In this document: one piece after another, positions 22,223-33,745 of the stretch
How positions within the stretch are numbered: position 1 is the first letter of the stretch
Layout: every line of letters starts with the position of its first letter
NCBI GenBank assembly: GCA_964017235.1
Contig: OZ024929.1
Span: 111,585,793-111,649,792, forward strand
Length of the DNA: 64,000 bases
Source: Sabellastarte sp. h YS-2021
Taxonomy: Eukaryota > Annelida > Polychaeta > Sabellida > Sabellidae
Direction: 5' to 3'
Made by a program: the position numbers and the translations under genes
Notes under the pieces: model-generated
Seen by the model: the letters and a program-made list of their open reading frames with translations, nothing else
Database searches by the model: none
What the model was told of the DNA's origin: nothing

Positions 22223-23101
22223 TCAACATTTCTTGTGCCATTGACCAAGAGCTTTGGTTAGAAGCTCCATTGGAATCTCAGGAAAATGTTCCACAACTAC
22301 TGCTTTCATTTCTTCAATGTTTCTCAACTTTCTTTCCTTGATTTGACCGTCTTCATCTTCTATCAAAAGAACATCATCCTTTAATGCCTTGAGTTTCAAA
22401 TTTGGAAATTTTACCACTCTCAGACAATTGTTGAATCTGAAGTCTAAGTTGCTGTAAACATTCTTGTCCAACTGCTCTTTAATATAGTCAATATCACATT
22501 CCTTCAGCCATAATCTGTAATACTCAGCCCAACCTTCATTGTCAAATTTCGGAAATGGTCTCCCTGTTTTATCCTTGCCTTTGGTTGTCAAATGGAAACA
22601 CCTGATATAATCATCTACTTTCTCAAACTTAAATGCAGTAAACGACTGTTTGAATACAGGGCTTTCATGCTGAAAATGAAGAGAAACTGCTGTGAAACAT
22701 GGATAACCAGTTCCCACATCCATTAAGTAGGCATCCCCTGGCTGTTCAACATTCTTTATAACTGGTGCAGCATGGTTCAATTCATCAATACTCATGACAG
22801 CTGAGATGGCAAGATATGTATCAAAACCAAGGGATTTTAGAATGTAAAACAGAGCAACATTATGGGCCCAACACATTCCTCCTAAACCACTGGTAATATC
22901 TTGGAGAGACTGCTCTACACTTTGGATAGCACGATCCTGCCTGTCTCTGCACATCTGACTGATGTTTTGAAATGGAAGTATTTTTAGCCATTGTTCAGAT
23001 ATGTTGTTCAGCAAATCCAATCTCCCCTTTTCTAGCTTATTTGAGACATTTTGTATTTGAAGCCGATTCTCAAGAAACTTTATTGCAGATGGTCTGTCCA
23101 T
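22223..23101 (-). CDS. Arylamine N-acetyltransferase-like protein, 292 residues
   Basis: Members of this cytosolic family transfer the acetyl group of acetyl-CoA to arylamines and hydrazines through a catalytic cysteine. The frame is complete, and its 292 residues match the usual 280-295. The catalytic triad is present: Cys77 in GGMCWAHN, His110 in ELNHAAPVI and Asp128 in LMDVGTGYP. An N-terminal helical part, the central beta-barrel stretch and a C-terminal lid-like region follow the family order. The motif before Cys is GLGG rather than the more usual RGG, and the residue after Cys is Trp, so substrate range may differ. The start ATG has a good context (CAGCCATGG). CTTCACAG just upstream could be an acceptor for a 5' UTR intron, so the gene may not be truly intronless. 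No signal peptide. Its neighbours are repeats; no linked pathway gene is visible. Confidence 0.88.
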   Translation of the reverse strand: MDRPSAIKFLENRLQIQNVSNKLEKGRLDLLNNISEQWLKILPFQNISQMCRDRQDRAIQSVEQSLQDITSGLGGMCWAHNVALFYILKSLGFDTYLAISAVMSIDELNHAAPVIKNVEQPGDAYLMDVGTGYPCFTAVSLHFQHESPVFKQSFTAFKFEKVDDYIRCFHLTTKGKDKTGRPFPKFDNEGWAEYYRLWLKECDIDYIKEQLDKNVYSNLDFRFNNCLRVVKFPNLKLKALKDDVLLIEDEDGQIKERKLRNIEEMKAVVVEHFPEIPMELLTKALGQWHKKC

Positions 23102-23469
23102 GGCTGTGAAGCTTCAGGAATTGAATATGTAAGTTCAAACTGCAAATAGAAGACATGATAAATTCGTAAAATCTTTATCCCAGGTATTTTGCAATGCACT
23201 ATTAAAGTGCAGTGATAAAACTGTTAAATTCTCAAAGACATAAGAATACATTAAACTGGTTAAAATATAAATATCAAAAGAACATTAATATTCTAATGCC
23301 AAAACATACTGTTTTAAATAAGCTACTAAAGGTGAACTGTGGATCAACTCGAAATAACATGCCTTTACATATGTTCAAGGGCTGTACTGCCTGGGTTTTT
23401 GAGTTTAGGGTACATCTAAATTTGGCATTGATTTTATTCTTCTAAATTATATTTATTTTGGTTCATTTC
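23102..23469. other. Sequence upstream of the N-acetyltransferase gene
   Basis: Presumably 5' UTR, promoter or first intron of the minus-strand gene. I see no convincing TATA box and no coding stretch. Confidence 0.35.
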
Positions 23470-23940
23470 ACATTCAAAACCCTGAGGACCAATAATAAGG
23501 CAGATATAGGTACTTTTAAGTTTGCAGGCCCTTGTTCAACTTTAAATGAGGGGCCAAAACCCATGATTTCCTATAGCTTGTTTCACATCCTCAAACTCTA
23601 TGAACAATAATAGTGAGTTATAAGCACTTTAAGTTTGTCTACCCTTGTGTGATCTAACAGGGACCCAAGGTCAAATCTGAACACATCAGAAAATTCCCAG
23701 CCCATGATATCCTATAGGCTGATTTGGAACATTGCAAACCTCTGGGACCAATAACAGGTGAGTTATAAGCATTTTAAGTTTGGCTATCCTTATTTAACTG
23801 ATTTGTAAGAGGGGCCTGGGGTCAGGTCTGACCACATCAGAAGATTTCAAGTCCATGATATGCTATCAGTTGGTTTGACACTGCAAAGCTCTGGGACCAA
23901 TAATAAGGGAGATATAGGCATTTTTTATAGTCTGCTATGT
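23470..23940 (+). repeat. Diverged tandem repeat, about 3.5 units of 115-160 bp
   Basis: Landmarks recur: GGACCAATAATAAGG with a following GATATAGG or GTTATAAGC (near 23485, 23600, 23735, 23893), TTTAAGTTTG, GAGGGGCC, and CCCATGAT(T/A)TCCTATA. Units vary in length and sequence, so the array is old. Confidence 0.7.
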
Positions 23941-25195
23941 GGGGTACTTTGGCACTCTGTGGATGACCTTGACTAAAGAGTTTCAAGCTCAAATGATATA
24001 ATTACGGTTGCCTTATGATTCAGCTAACTAATGTCACACATTACATTAAGTAAAAAGGCAATTCATCTAAAAAAAAGAAAGACAAAAACCCATTGGCTCA
24101 TTGATCTTTTCAAGGTGGGAAAGTGAAATGTCTTCCCAATTTTTGTGGCCATGGCAAAAATAATAGACACCCCAATTTCTGCATCTCCAATATTTTAAGT
24201 TTAAACAGATGGCTGGACAGCTTATATTCCACTCTTACAATTTATTTAAGACTTAGCCAATTTTAAATTTGGGATGCTACCATGACTGATCCTGTCAAAG
24301 GGGACTAGAAAGCTGACAAAACACAAAATTATAAGTGAAAAAGTGACCAAAGTGAAAACTATGGGCACACAATCAATAAGATCAGCATTGCGACCTTCTT
24401 CAGTCTGCTATGGTTTCATAATTTGTAGTACCATACCCCAGTCACTCTTGCGAAGCATACACATTAATATGCAGAATTTTATCACTAATGCTCTCATGCA
24501 AAAAGATTTTTGACTCCAGCAAAATAATGCAAGACTGAAATGGAATTCAAAAAGATAAAGGAAAATGGACTGACAATGCTGCTTCAATCTCACTATGCAA
24601 GATTCTCTGGCCAAACTATCCCACACATAAAGATAAGACAATGGCAGCACTGCCACGTGACAACATCACTTGAGTTACAATGCTTACTATGGCGAAACAC
24701 TTGTTCTTGAATGGTTAACATGCTGTGATCATAGCCTGCCCCCACACTGGGTTTTAGGAGGATTATGGTTTGAACCCCGCTGTAATTATTTTTTGGGGGA
24801 GGGTGTTTCTGAAAGCACTTGGGATATGCTGATGACCTGATGGAGTATATGCTCTAGATCCTTTTGGTTTTAACGTTTTCAGTTTGTGAAAAAGGCTGAA
24901 GGTTTCCACCGACAAGTCATCGAATCTAATCTATTCTAATATGAACTTTAATGTAGAAATAAAGTCCTCAGTTTTGTGATTTATAACCCCAGATAATTCA
25001 CAAATTTCTGGCGAATAACAGACGAGCGCGTAGCTCAAATGGATAACCTAAGGAAGAATCAACACTTGGTTATTTAAATGGAAGTGTAGAAACCAAAAGC
25101 CAGAACTCCATGCATTAGAATCTAGCCAGGATCTGTAGGCTCTGTTTTATTGTGTGGAATTGGTGTGTTAGATTTTACATTACAAAATTTACTTA
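23941..25195. other. Intergenic sequence, no supported gene
   Basis: A block at about 24720-24800 (GGTTTGAACCCCGC preceded by CACTGGGTTTTAGG) resembles a SINE B-box. Otherwise I see nothing definite until the Harbinger-like copy begins near 25200. Confidence 0.4.
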
Positions 25196-25399
25196 GGAAA
25201 GGCTATTCATGTGTGTGTGTTTGTATTTTATTGTTTTGTGTTAAACATTCATTCACACAATTTTTGATATGTATTTGGGGGAAGTGTAAGTGTTGGACAG
25301 TGTGCTTTATTTTGTTTTGGGGAAGAACAAGCAGCTGAATAATTGTTTTGGAGAGATTTGGGTGGCCCTTATAAGGGCCTATTGGTGCGTCTGATTTGC

Positions 25400-26906
25400 T
25401 TATATGGGCTGATTCTGCTGGCTGGACTGGCCCGGAGTTGTTAACCATTCTTGCTGAGTGGTAGATGGCACTGGTGACAGTGCTGGTTGAAGTTGAGAGG
25501 GTGAAAATGGTTGTGGTGTGTCGATCTGCTGGTACTGTAGTATGCTTGGAATCCCTCCAAAGAGACTTGACAATCCAGAAGTGTTGTGTTGACTGTCCTC
25601 ACGTTGTCCTGATGCAACAGAAGGTGGGTTAACTGTCTTTGCTGGGCTCAAAGTAAACATCAGTTGTCTGGAAGGCCCAGGCTGCTGGTCATCCACAACT
25701 CGGAAAGATACTGGCTGTGCTGACACTGGTCTCAGTGGTTGCTGTACTTTGGCAATCACTATAGCAGGCTGTGTTGTCGCTATCTGAGTAGACTGCACAA
25801 CTGGTACGGAGACTGGTTCAGTATCCTGTACGATGAGTATGTATTGATGTCCTGCTGTGGCCTGTGTTGCTTCTGCAAGTTGAAATGTGGTGACCTGTTG
25901 ACTTTTTGTGACCTGTCTCTTGCTTTTTTGGCCTTGTATTGTAATCCACTAAGAAGTTTCATTGGCTCATTCCTAAAGGTCAAAAAGTCTCTCTCCTCCA
26001 GGTGTTCAATCTCAAGAGTAGAGATAGTTGCAGAACGACTGTCATGGATTTGGAGTAGAATCCTGATATGCACCCAAAAAACTGGAAATCAGCGACTTCA
26101 TCTACTGGAACTGATCTAAACCTGGATCTTCAGTAGTGGTGCTGGCGACAGCAGCTGGTCGTTGTGAACGGCTTGTGGTTGATGGCTGATGAGTAACATC
26201 TGATGCCATGCTGATTGCCATCTCAGATTCAGTCTCTCGTGAAGTATCCGGAACTGAAGCTGTGGCTGCTGAAGGTCGCAGTGGTGACTTGAATGCAGAA
26301 GACTTAGACACTCCCTTCCTTCTGATGTGACCTCATAAAAAACTGAAACTGTCCTTCAACCAGGTCTGTCTTTTGATGTTCTTGGCTGCAGCTTTTCCTG
26401 ACTTTGTCTGTGTGAGCTTGCCCGCATGATATCTGGTTAAGTCTCGAACTGGTTAAGTCTCAAACCACTTCTTGACAGTGTTGAGAGATAAGTTCCTGGA
26501 AGCTGCTACTGTTTCCCAGAGTCCCTCTTTCCTCCCCTTGTCTTTGAACTTCGTGTGAGTCTTGTCATACAGTTCCTCGTGCTGTTTCATGAAATCCACG
26601 ACGGCTACCTCATCAGAATCACTCAGAAAGATAGACTTCATTTGCCCCTTCTTCTGCCTGGATTGTGTGTATTCTGGATCAGTATCTATGTCTGTTTGAG
26701 GTCGCTTTTCTGTTCTTCCCTCAGTATCCCTCATTTGCTCAGTCCCTTCAAGCCTCTCTCGTTCCAACCTCTCTCTCTCCCTCTCCTGCTCTTGTCTCTC
26801 CTCTCTCCCTTCTTCTTCTCTCTATATCTTCAGCAGTATCTCCCAACTCAAACTGTGGTTGAGTATCTGTAGGTACTTCGATTTTTCTCCTTCTGCCCCT
26901 TGGCAT
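25400..26906 (-). pseudogene. Harbinger-associated Myb/SANT-like protein, copy B, broken
   Basis: The ATG at 26906 opens MPRGRRRKIEVPTDTQPQF, parallel to copy A. A GA-rich coiled, charged stretch follows, with a frameshift within about 26770-26840. The Myb/MADF-like DNA-binding part is in MKSIFLSDSDEVAVVDFMKQ, then LYDKT, LWETVAASRNLSLNTVKKWF (about 26640-26455). A Pro/Ser/Gln-rich C-terminal part with EERDFLTFRNE and AQPVSFRVVDDQQPGPSRQL reaches about 25400 through further frame changes. In this superfamily the Myb-like partner binds the transposon ends and assists the transposase. The gene is dead here but keeps family motifs along its length. Confidence 0.75.
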
Positions 26907-26929
26907 GCTGATCAATTAGATGTACTCAG

Positions 26930-27366
26930 TTGTGAAAATTCCCGACTCTGGGACCCAGAGGTGAAACATTCCCAACTGGCCTGGAAAAGTTACAGGCCTG
27001 TCTGGAACACTTACTGACAGGCCGGCTAAACTTACTGACTGTACGGTTATTTCTCCCGAACAGTCTGTTTGCCTTCAAGTATAGTCTGGAACTCCTTATT
27101 TGGGACAAGCCAGATACTTGATACAGACGGGCCTGTTTCATTTAACTGACAAGGTGTTAAGATTAACCGAAAGGCCGTTAAGTTAACCGACAGGCCTGTT
27201 GCTAGGTGGATGAAATTAGGGTCTGTTACAAGGGTCGTAAACGGTCGTAGAAATATCAAACATGTTTGCACAGCATGTTTGATATTTCAACGACTCTTGC
27301 CGACAAGCCTGGAAACTACAACTGACTGTAACTGACTGACCGGTCGGCACCAGTGGAACACCCGCA
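26930..27366 (-). repeat. Subterminal repeat zone of copy B
   Basis: CAGGCCTGT, GACAGGCC and related forms recur in both orientations (near 26993, 27017, 27175, 27199), with GTTAACCGA-type spacers. A perfect 15-base inverted repeat, AAATATCAAACATG(T/C) around GCACAG, lies near 27252-27287. Equivalent zones flank copy A. Confidence 0.75.
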
Positions 27367-27864
27367 TTAGACTGCATATCCACCACTGTACTGTGAAAAA
27401 TATAAATTCAAGCAACAGAAAGTTAACAAGTGAAGCATAAATAGTCATAAATGACAACCAAATTTAATAAAATATTACATATTTACAGTACTGTATTCCT
27501 CTCATTTGTTGGTGGATGCAGTAGGTTTCTAAACAGAAATGCACAATACATATATGACTAGGGTCTGCACTACAGTCATATGATTTTAAATGTAATGAAA
27601 TTTACCGAAATAGAACCTTCTACTGTACTTAATACTGAAAACAAGTACCCTTTTCCTTTCAATGTCGTTCAATCTTGCAGTATAACTTCTGGGTTAAAAC
27701 TGTAGATTACCTTTGTAACTGAAACATTTGTGCCACACCTAGGGGCGTTTTAACAAAAGACTTAAGTTGGATATATCATATATGTATATTTGAACGCACA
27801 AATTAAGCCTGTGTAAACACCTCTTGCGACTATGGCCCAATACCCGGGTACTTTGATATGTACA

Positions 27865-28892
27865 CCGGTGTAATGCAAAATTTGACTCCTGCTATATTTT
27901 GTACCCCCATTTTTGATCTTCATGGGAGTAATTATCTTGCAAGCAATATTTTGCACCCCCAAACCATAGAGGGATTGTGGGGGTCAAAATATAGCAAACA
28001 GGACTGCAAGATAATCACCCCCTGCTAGATATTTACTCCCCTATCTGTTAAAAGAGACAACAGGACAATACAGTAGTGTGTTTATTTAGTTAATTGGACA
28101 GTTGTCAATACATGCATATCAGTAACAATGTGACTCTTTTGATGTGTTTTGGGGTGATACTTACATATTTACATGTTTAAAAGCAATTTGATTAACTTAA
28201 ACAAAATTTTAAGTGTTTACATGCTGAGTTCTTAAATATACAGTTTCCCATATAACCTATACAAAAGATGCAACTTTATATATGCAAATCAGTGTGTTGT
28301 ATCACCAAATTCATCAGATTGATTTCTTTGATTTAATGGGATTTTCATATTAATTTGCATTGACTTGTGAAAATATAGTTTTCTTAATAATTCTTTCTTA
28401 ATTAAATAATAAGGCTCAACCATAGAATCGCGACAAAGATGTTTGCCCTGTTAAAGGTTTCATTTCAGTAAGTCTCATTATATTTATATACTACTTTGAT
28501 GCTGATTGTTTTATTTCATGATTTGGGTCTATTTTCCTAAGACACTATATATAATTATATGTTATATGATGTGAATATTATTAATGTCAAAAGGAATCTA
28601 GACTTGATGCAATCTAGACTTGATGCAATAATTATTTCATGAATCATACAAGAATATAAAATGAACATAAATAAATAATAAATAAATAGAATGCATGTGC
28701 CTTGCTTGGCCCCACATCAATATTAAATAGAATGCAAGTGTTCTACTCCAAGTTAATCCCCAACACAATAGTAATGATTGATTGGGGAGGGATTCCAAAT
28801 CTTGCAAGGGGGGTAAAAATATTTCAAGCCCCATTGCAATATTTTACCCCCAGTGACAAATATAGGGGAGTCATTATATCGCATTACACCGG
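27865..28892. mobile_element. Inverted-repeat element of about 1.03 kb, non-autonomous
   Basis: CCGGTGTAATGC (27865-27876) and GCATTACACCGG (28881-28892) are exact inverted copies, and similarity continues inward (TTGACTCC versus ATGACTCCCC). Subterminal blocks with GCAATATTTTGCACCCCC and GCAATATTTTACCCCCAG echo each other. No coding frame is credible, and I could not define a target duplication. Confidence 0.5.
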
Positions 28893-29083
28893 GAATGCTT
28901 TTTTTGTAAATTATCGACACTAGATCTAGTACTGAATATAACCAACCGTTCACAATTTAATTATGTAAACGACTGGTACTTAATTGTCTGTGTCTGTCTA
29001 CATGAGAACCTTATGAAACTAGACCTCGTGCAAGGTCCTTCCTTTGTGCACTGTTCCCTCTTATGCAGGTGTTCCACTAGAGC

Positions 29084-29640
29084 CGACAGGCCGGTAACTA
29101 TGCATTTTTGGAGAGTCAGGACCAATGTTTACATGGTCGGTTAGGGTCAGTTGCAAGTTACCGGCCTGTCGGGGAGAGTGGGTGAAATATCAAACATGTT
29201 TAATATTTCTATGACCGTTGCCGACCCTTGTATCTGACCCTAATTTCAGCCCCCTAGCAACAGGTCTGTCGGTTAACTTAACGGCCTGTCAGTTACACTT
29301 CCCGGCTTTTTTTTTTTTTGTCGGTTAATGAAACAGGCCTGTCTGTAACAAGTATCCGGCTTGTCCCAAATATGGACTTCCCAACTGTATGTGATGACTC
29401 ACCGACCATGCGGGAAGTGTTACAGTACAGTTGGTAACTTTAGCCGGCCTGTCTGTAAGTGTTCCCGACAGGCCTGTAAAGTTTATAGGCCGGTCGGTAA
29501 CTTTAACAGACTGGGTCCTGGAGTCGGGAAAATTTGTAACCGACAGGCCTTAAACTGAAACAGACAAGCCGTAAAAAATAACTGACAGGCCTGTAACGCT
29601 AACAGACAAGCCGGGAACTGTAACAGACAGGCCGGCAATG
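29084..29640 (+). repeat. Left subterminal repeat zone of copy A
   Basis: More than a dozen versions of GACAGGCC(T/G)GTAAC occur in both orientations, for example near 29085, 29161, 29333, 29444, 29468, 29487, 29541, 29583 and 29625. They are spaced irregularly. Arrays like this in Harbinger elements are candidate binding sites for the Myb-like partner or transposase; binding here is inference. Confidence 0.8.
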
Positions 29641-29680
29641 TTTTTGCATCTTACAGCCTGTTGGTTTCAAAATCTGTGGG

Positions 29681-29690
29681 TATAAAAAGG
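29681..29690 (+). promoter_or_regulatory. TATA box of the Myb-like gene in copy A
   Basis: TATAAAAAGG sits at the inner edge of the left subterminal repeat zone, about 215 bp before the ATG at 29905, in the correct orientation. Confidence 0.5.
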
Positions 29691-29904
29691 CCAGTCGGTA
29701 GACAATCTACGTATATTTTGGCTTTGTCTTGTCGAGAGACAACTGGTGTGCAGCTTTTCTTTTAGGTTTTTATTTTTTGTAAAATTAGCTTAAGTTTTGA
29801 GCTAGGCTGGACTGGTTGGGAGTGAAATCTGTTCTGTGAAGTTTCACTTTTATTTTTAAGTTTTGTTTTTTTAAACAAGCTGTACAATTTATTGATTGAT
29901 CAGC

Positions 29905-31032
29905 ATGCGAAGGGGCAGAAGGAGAAAGATTGAAGTACCAACTGACACTCAACCACAGTTTCAGTTAGGAGATACAGCTTAGGATATAGAGAGAAGGAGG
30001 AGGGAGAGAGAGGAGAGGGATGAGAGAGAGAGGAGCGAGCAGGAAGAGAGGGACAGAGAGAGGAGGGAAGAGAGCGTGAACTGACACAGATACTGATGTA
30101 GAATCAACTCAATCCAAACAGAAGAAGGGCCAGATGAAGTCCATTTTCCTGAGTGATTCAGACGAAGAAGCCATCGTGGAATTCGTTAAACAGCACGAGG
30201 ATCTTTATGACAAGACCAACGACAGTTTCAAAGACAAGCAGAAGAAAGAAAGACTTTGGGATCAGATAGCTTCTACCAGAAACTTGCCTCTCAAGACTGT
30301 AAAGAAGTGGTTCGAGACTCAACGTACCAGATATGGCAAGCTCACTCAGACGAAGTCAGGACAAGCAGCTGAGAAGAGCACAGAATGACAGACCTGGCTG
30401 AAGGACAGTTTCAGTTTTCTACGAGGTCATATAAGAAGGTATGGAGTTTCCAAGTCTTCTGCATTCAAGTCACCCCAGAGGCCTTCTGCAGCTGCAGCCT
30501 CAGCTTCAGTTCCAGATACATCCAGGGACACAGAATCAAAGATGGAAATCAGCATTGCATCAGATGTTACTCATAAGCCTTCGAGCACCAGTCCCAAGCA
30601 ACTATCTCCACTCTGAGATTGAAAACCTGGAAGAAAGGGACTTTTTAACCTTCAGGAATGAGACAGTGAAGCTTCTCAGTGAAATACAGTAAGGCCGAAG
30701 AATGCAAGAGACAGGCCACCAAAAGTCAAGAAGTCACCACATTTCAACTTCCAGAAGCATCACAGGCCACAGCAGGACATGAATACATACTCACCATACC
30801 GGAAACTCAACCAGTCTCCATTGCCAAAGTACAGCAACCATCAAGGCCTTCATCAGTGTCAGCACAGCCAACTTCTTACGTAGTTATGGATGACCAACAG
30901 CCTGGGACTTCCAGACAGATGATTTTCAACCCACCTTCAGTTGCACCTTCACCACAGGAGGAAAGTCAGCACAACACTTCTGGATTATCCAGAATCTTTG
31001 GAGCTATTCCCAGTGTGCTTCAGTATCAGTAG
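29905..31032 (+). pseudogene. Harbinger-associated Myb/SANT-like protein, copy A, broken
   Basis: The ATG opens MRRGRRRKIEVPTDTQPQF, almost identical to copy B, but an in-frame TAG occurs at 29980-29982 where copy B reads Glu. After a GA-rich charged stretch, the DNA-binding domain is intact at 30134-30388 (SDSDEEAIVEFVKQHEDLYD, LWDQIASTRNLPLKTVKKWF). Downstream, frame changes connect a C-terminal region with EERDFLTFRNE and QQPGTSRQM, ending near 31032 at a TAG. By family knowledge this is the accessory DNA-binding protein acting with the transposase encoded from the other end. Confidence 0.8.
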
Positions 31033-32053
31033 ATGGACACACCACAGCCATTTTCACCCTCTCAACTTCAACTTCAACCAGCACCATCACCAGTGCTATC
31101 TTCCACTCGTCATGAACAGTCAAGACCTCCCAGCCAGTCCAGCCAGCAGAGTCAGAGTCAGCCCAAATCAGCGGATTAGCCCGCACAAGTCACACCAAAA
31201 CCGGCCCTTCTCAGGGCCACCTGAATCTTCCAAAACAATAAACAAGCTGCATGTCTGCCCAAAAACATAAAAAGCACACCGTCCAACACTTACACCTCCC
31301 CACAGTACACGAAAAAAATTGTGTGAATGAATGAGTGAATGTTAAACAAGTATTAATAAAGTTCCAAAACAAAACAGAGAAAAAAATTTAATAAACAAAA
31401 AGTCCCCTTAATAAAAAAATAATAAAAAATAATCCCCTATGACAAAGTAAAACCACCCCCCAAACAAAACTCCATTTAAAAAAACACACTACCCCCACCC
31501 AAAACCAAAATCCAGACTCAAACCCACGTCCCTCCCTCCCAAAACCCAACTTGAAACAAAATGCCACATCCACACTCACAGACAAACAAATGTGAGGCCT
31601 AACAAAATATTCAAACATATGAGTGGCAATGGACTAACAAACTGAATAAAAAAATATTAAACTGGGACTGCAAACCTGCAATTTCCTAGCACTTTTTTTT
31701 AATTCTTGGCATAAAATATTTTCAGGTATTTACTTGGAAACTTTTTTTATATTACTTTTTAAGTTATTTTTTCTAAGAATAAAGCCAGGTCATGTTGGGG
31801 TGGGATGTCAACTTTTTAAATTGGGGACCTGGGTTTTAATCTGTAAGTGATGAAATTTATTTTTGTGAACTGAGTTTGGGAGGGATTTGTGTTTGTGATG
31901 GGGAATGGTTTTGGTGAAATGGAACTTATACAAAAGAGTTAGAAAATTGGGGTTATTTTTGAGGCAACACTTTGCTAAATAAAAGTTCTTGGATTATTTG
32001 GGTAGTCCTGAAAAAGACTGATAGATGACAGCATGTTCTCCCCCTCAGTCTTC

Positions 32054-33378
32054 TTAAACTCTGTCCTCCTGCCCAGCCAGTGCCCCCAAGTGATTGAAGT
32101 AGTCTTTCAGTAGATCTCGTTGATGTTTGGCCTCCCTCGATGGGTTTCTTAAGTTCTCATTACGTCTCTGTTCCCCCTGGTCCCCCTGTGGTGGTTGCAT
32201 GTCATCAGCTGGAGTGGGTGGTCTGTCTGATCCCCCCTGATAGTTTCTCAACATGTTATGTAATACCACACATGTTAACACAATGTCTCTGACAACTTTT
32301 GGCCTCTGCTCCATGGTGGTCAACAGCACCCTGAATCGCTTGACAGGTATACCAAATGAGTTCTCGACCACCTTCCTCCCCCTGGATATCCTGTAGTTGG
32401 CTATTCTCTCTTCTCTGGTCAGTTGGCATCTACTGTAAGGCTTGACCAGCCGAGGCATCAGGGCAAAGGCAATCATCCCCCAGTAGGAAATAGTGTAGAT
32501 CTGGCCCCTCAGGTCCAAGTGGTTCAGGTGGTGGAAGTCCCAAGGTTCCATTTTCAATTCTTCTTTTCAGTTTGTTGCGGTTGAAAATCTGTGCATCAGA
32601 TGATGACCCACTGGCCCCTGTGTTGACCCACAGGAACTTGTAATCTGCATCGACTAAAGCCAAAAGTACCAGGGGCTACTAGTTGAAATATTCACTGCCT
32701 GACCTCTTGGGCTTCTTGATAGCAATGTGTTTACCACCTAATACACCGACTGCATGGGGGACATTCCATCTGTTTCTAAACCTCTCTTCAATTTTCTTCC
32801 AGTCTTCAGGATCAGTGGGGCATACCAGATACTCTTGTTGAAATTCTTTCAAAATGGCTTTGCAGACTTGGGGACAAATTTGCAGATGGTCGTTCTTCCA
32901 ACCCTCCAGTGGTATTGAAGTGAAGTGTAGCTTTCCCCTGTGGATAAGTGTCTCAAAGTAACTGGCAGTTTCAACCCGACTTCCAGTGGCTTCCTGAAGT
33001 TGGTAATTGACTTCCTGAGGTGGGGGTGATTCTTTCTTCAATCAAATAAAAACATACTGGCTCCATCCTGGCGAAATTTCTGTAGCTTGGTATGTCAGTA
33101 GTGATTAGCTCATCCAAGAGTGTTATGTAGCAACCTCTCTCCTCTCTCTGCAGTATCCAGGACAGGACTCATGGATTTTGTGTCTTCCTTCTCCTTCTGG
33201 GTGGTTGGGGTGATGGTGATTCTGACTGGGCAGGTGCTGGGTTCTGCTGTCTTCTGTGTGTTGAAGTCACAACATATAAAAATAAATTCAACTCAATAAA
33301 AACAAAAGGACCCTCAAGTGATCTATCAGTTGCTCTTGATGTGTTCCTGTCATCTTTGAAGTGTGAAATGAATGGCAC
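32054..33378 (-). pseudogene. Harbinger transposase (DDE_Tnp_4 type), broken
   Basis: An N-terminal part (REERGCYITLLDEL, SYRNFARM) precedes the catalytic domain. Segments in order: VGVLGGKHIAIKKP, ALVDADYKFLWVNTGASGSS with DAQIF, then RKVVENSFGIPVKRFRVL and IVLTCVVLHNML. The family's first catalytic Asp, normally in a (L/I)DGKH motif, is Gly in this copy. The second Asp (SSSDAQIF) and the Glu (VVENSFG) remain. Stops and frameshifts occur between 33041 and 33169, near 32664-32679, and within 32430-32557. It faces the Myb-like gene. Functional copies use the partner protein for nuclear import and end binding; this one is inactive on three counts. Confidence 0.88.
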
Positions 33379-33395
33379 ATCACAGGAGAGGGGGG

Positions 33396-33403
33396 TTTAT
33401 ATA
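33396..33403 (-). promoter_or_regulatory. TATA box of the Harbinger transposase gene
   Basis: TTTATATA on the plus strand reads TATATAAA on the minus strand, just upstream of the first transposase codons (33378) and at the inner edge of the right subterminal zone, mirroring the left end. Confidence 0.5.
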
Positions 33404-33459
33404 GTGTGATATGGATCCGGATTCTGGATCACGACTATAGAGACTGATCCACAAAAACA

Positions 33460-33745
33460 ATCAGTCCTGTCGGGAAGGGTCGGGAACATGCTCCCGGCTT
33501 GTCTGTTTGTCTTTACGGCTTGTCTGTTAGGGGTTTAGGGCTTGTCATAGTACTTCTACGACTGTCCTTGCAAAAAATGTCCCCGACCCTATGTCTTGTC
33601 AGGATGGCTATTACGTCCTGTCTGTAAGTGTACCGTCCTGTCAGGTATTTCATAACCGACTCAGCATTTTCACGCGCTTTTTCTCACGACTCTATGACTT
33701 TTGCAACCGACCCTAGGGTCATAGGGTCGGTTACAGGGTCAGCTC
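33460..33745 (-). repeat. Right subterminal repeat zone of copy A
   Basis: CTTGTCTGTT, CCTGTCTGTAAG, CCTGTCAGG, GGGTCGG and related motifs recur, matching in degenerate form the GACAGGCC family at the left end. Confidence 0.7.

Larger units (their letters stand above)
25200..27366 (-). mobile_element. PIF/Harbinger-like element, copy B, truncated
   Basis: The right terminus reads inward TGCGGGTGTTCCACTGG (RC of 27350-27366) and abuts TTA (27367-27369), the expected Harbinger target. Inside are a subterminal repeat zone and a Myb-like gene on the minus strand, in the same layout as the left half of copy A (29064-31370). Similarity to copy A stops near 25200 (A/T-rich block after ACACAATTTTT), so the transposase half and the second terminus are missing. 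Confidence 0.75.

Noticed and set aside
26555-26872. Leu/Ser-rich plus-strand frames
   Set aside because: Antisense to the Myb-like gene; the Leu/Ser richness comes from the GA-rich tract on the coding strand.
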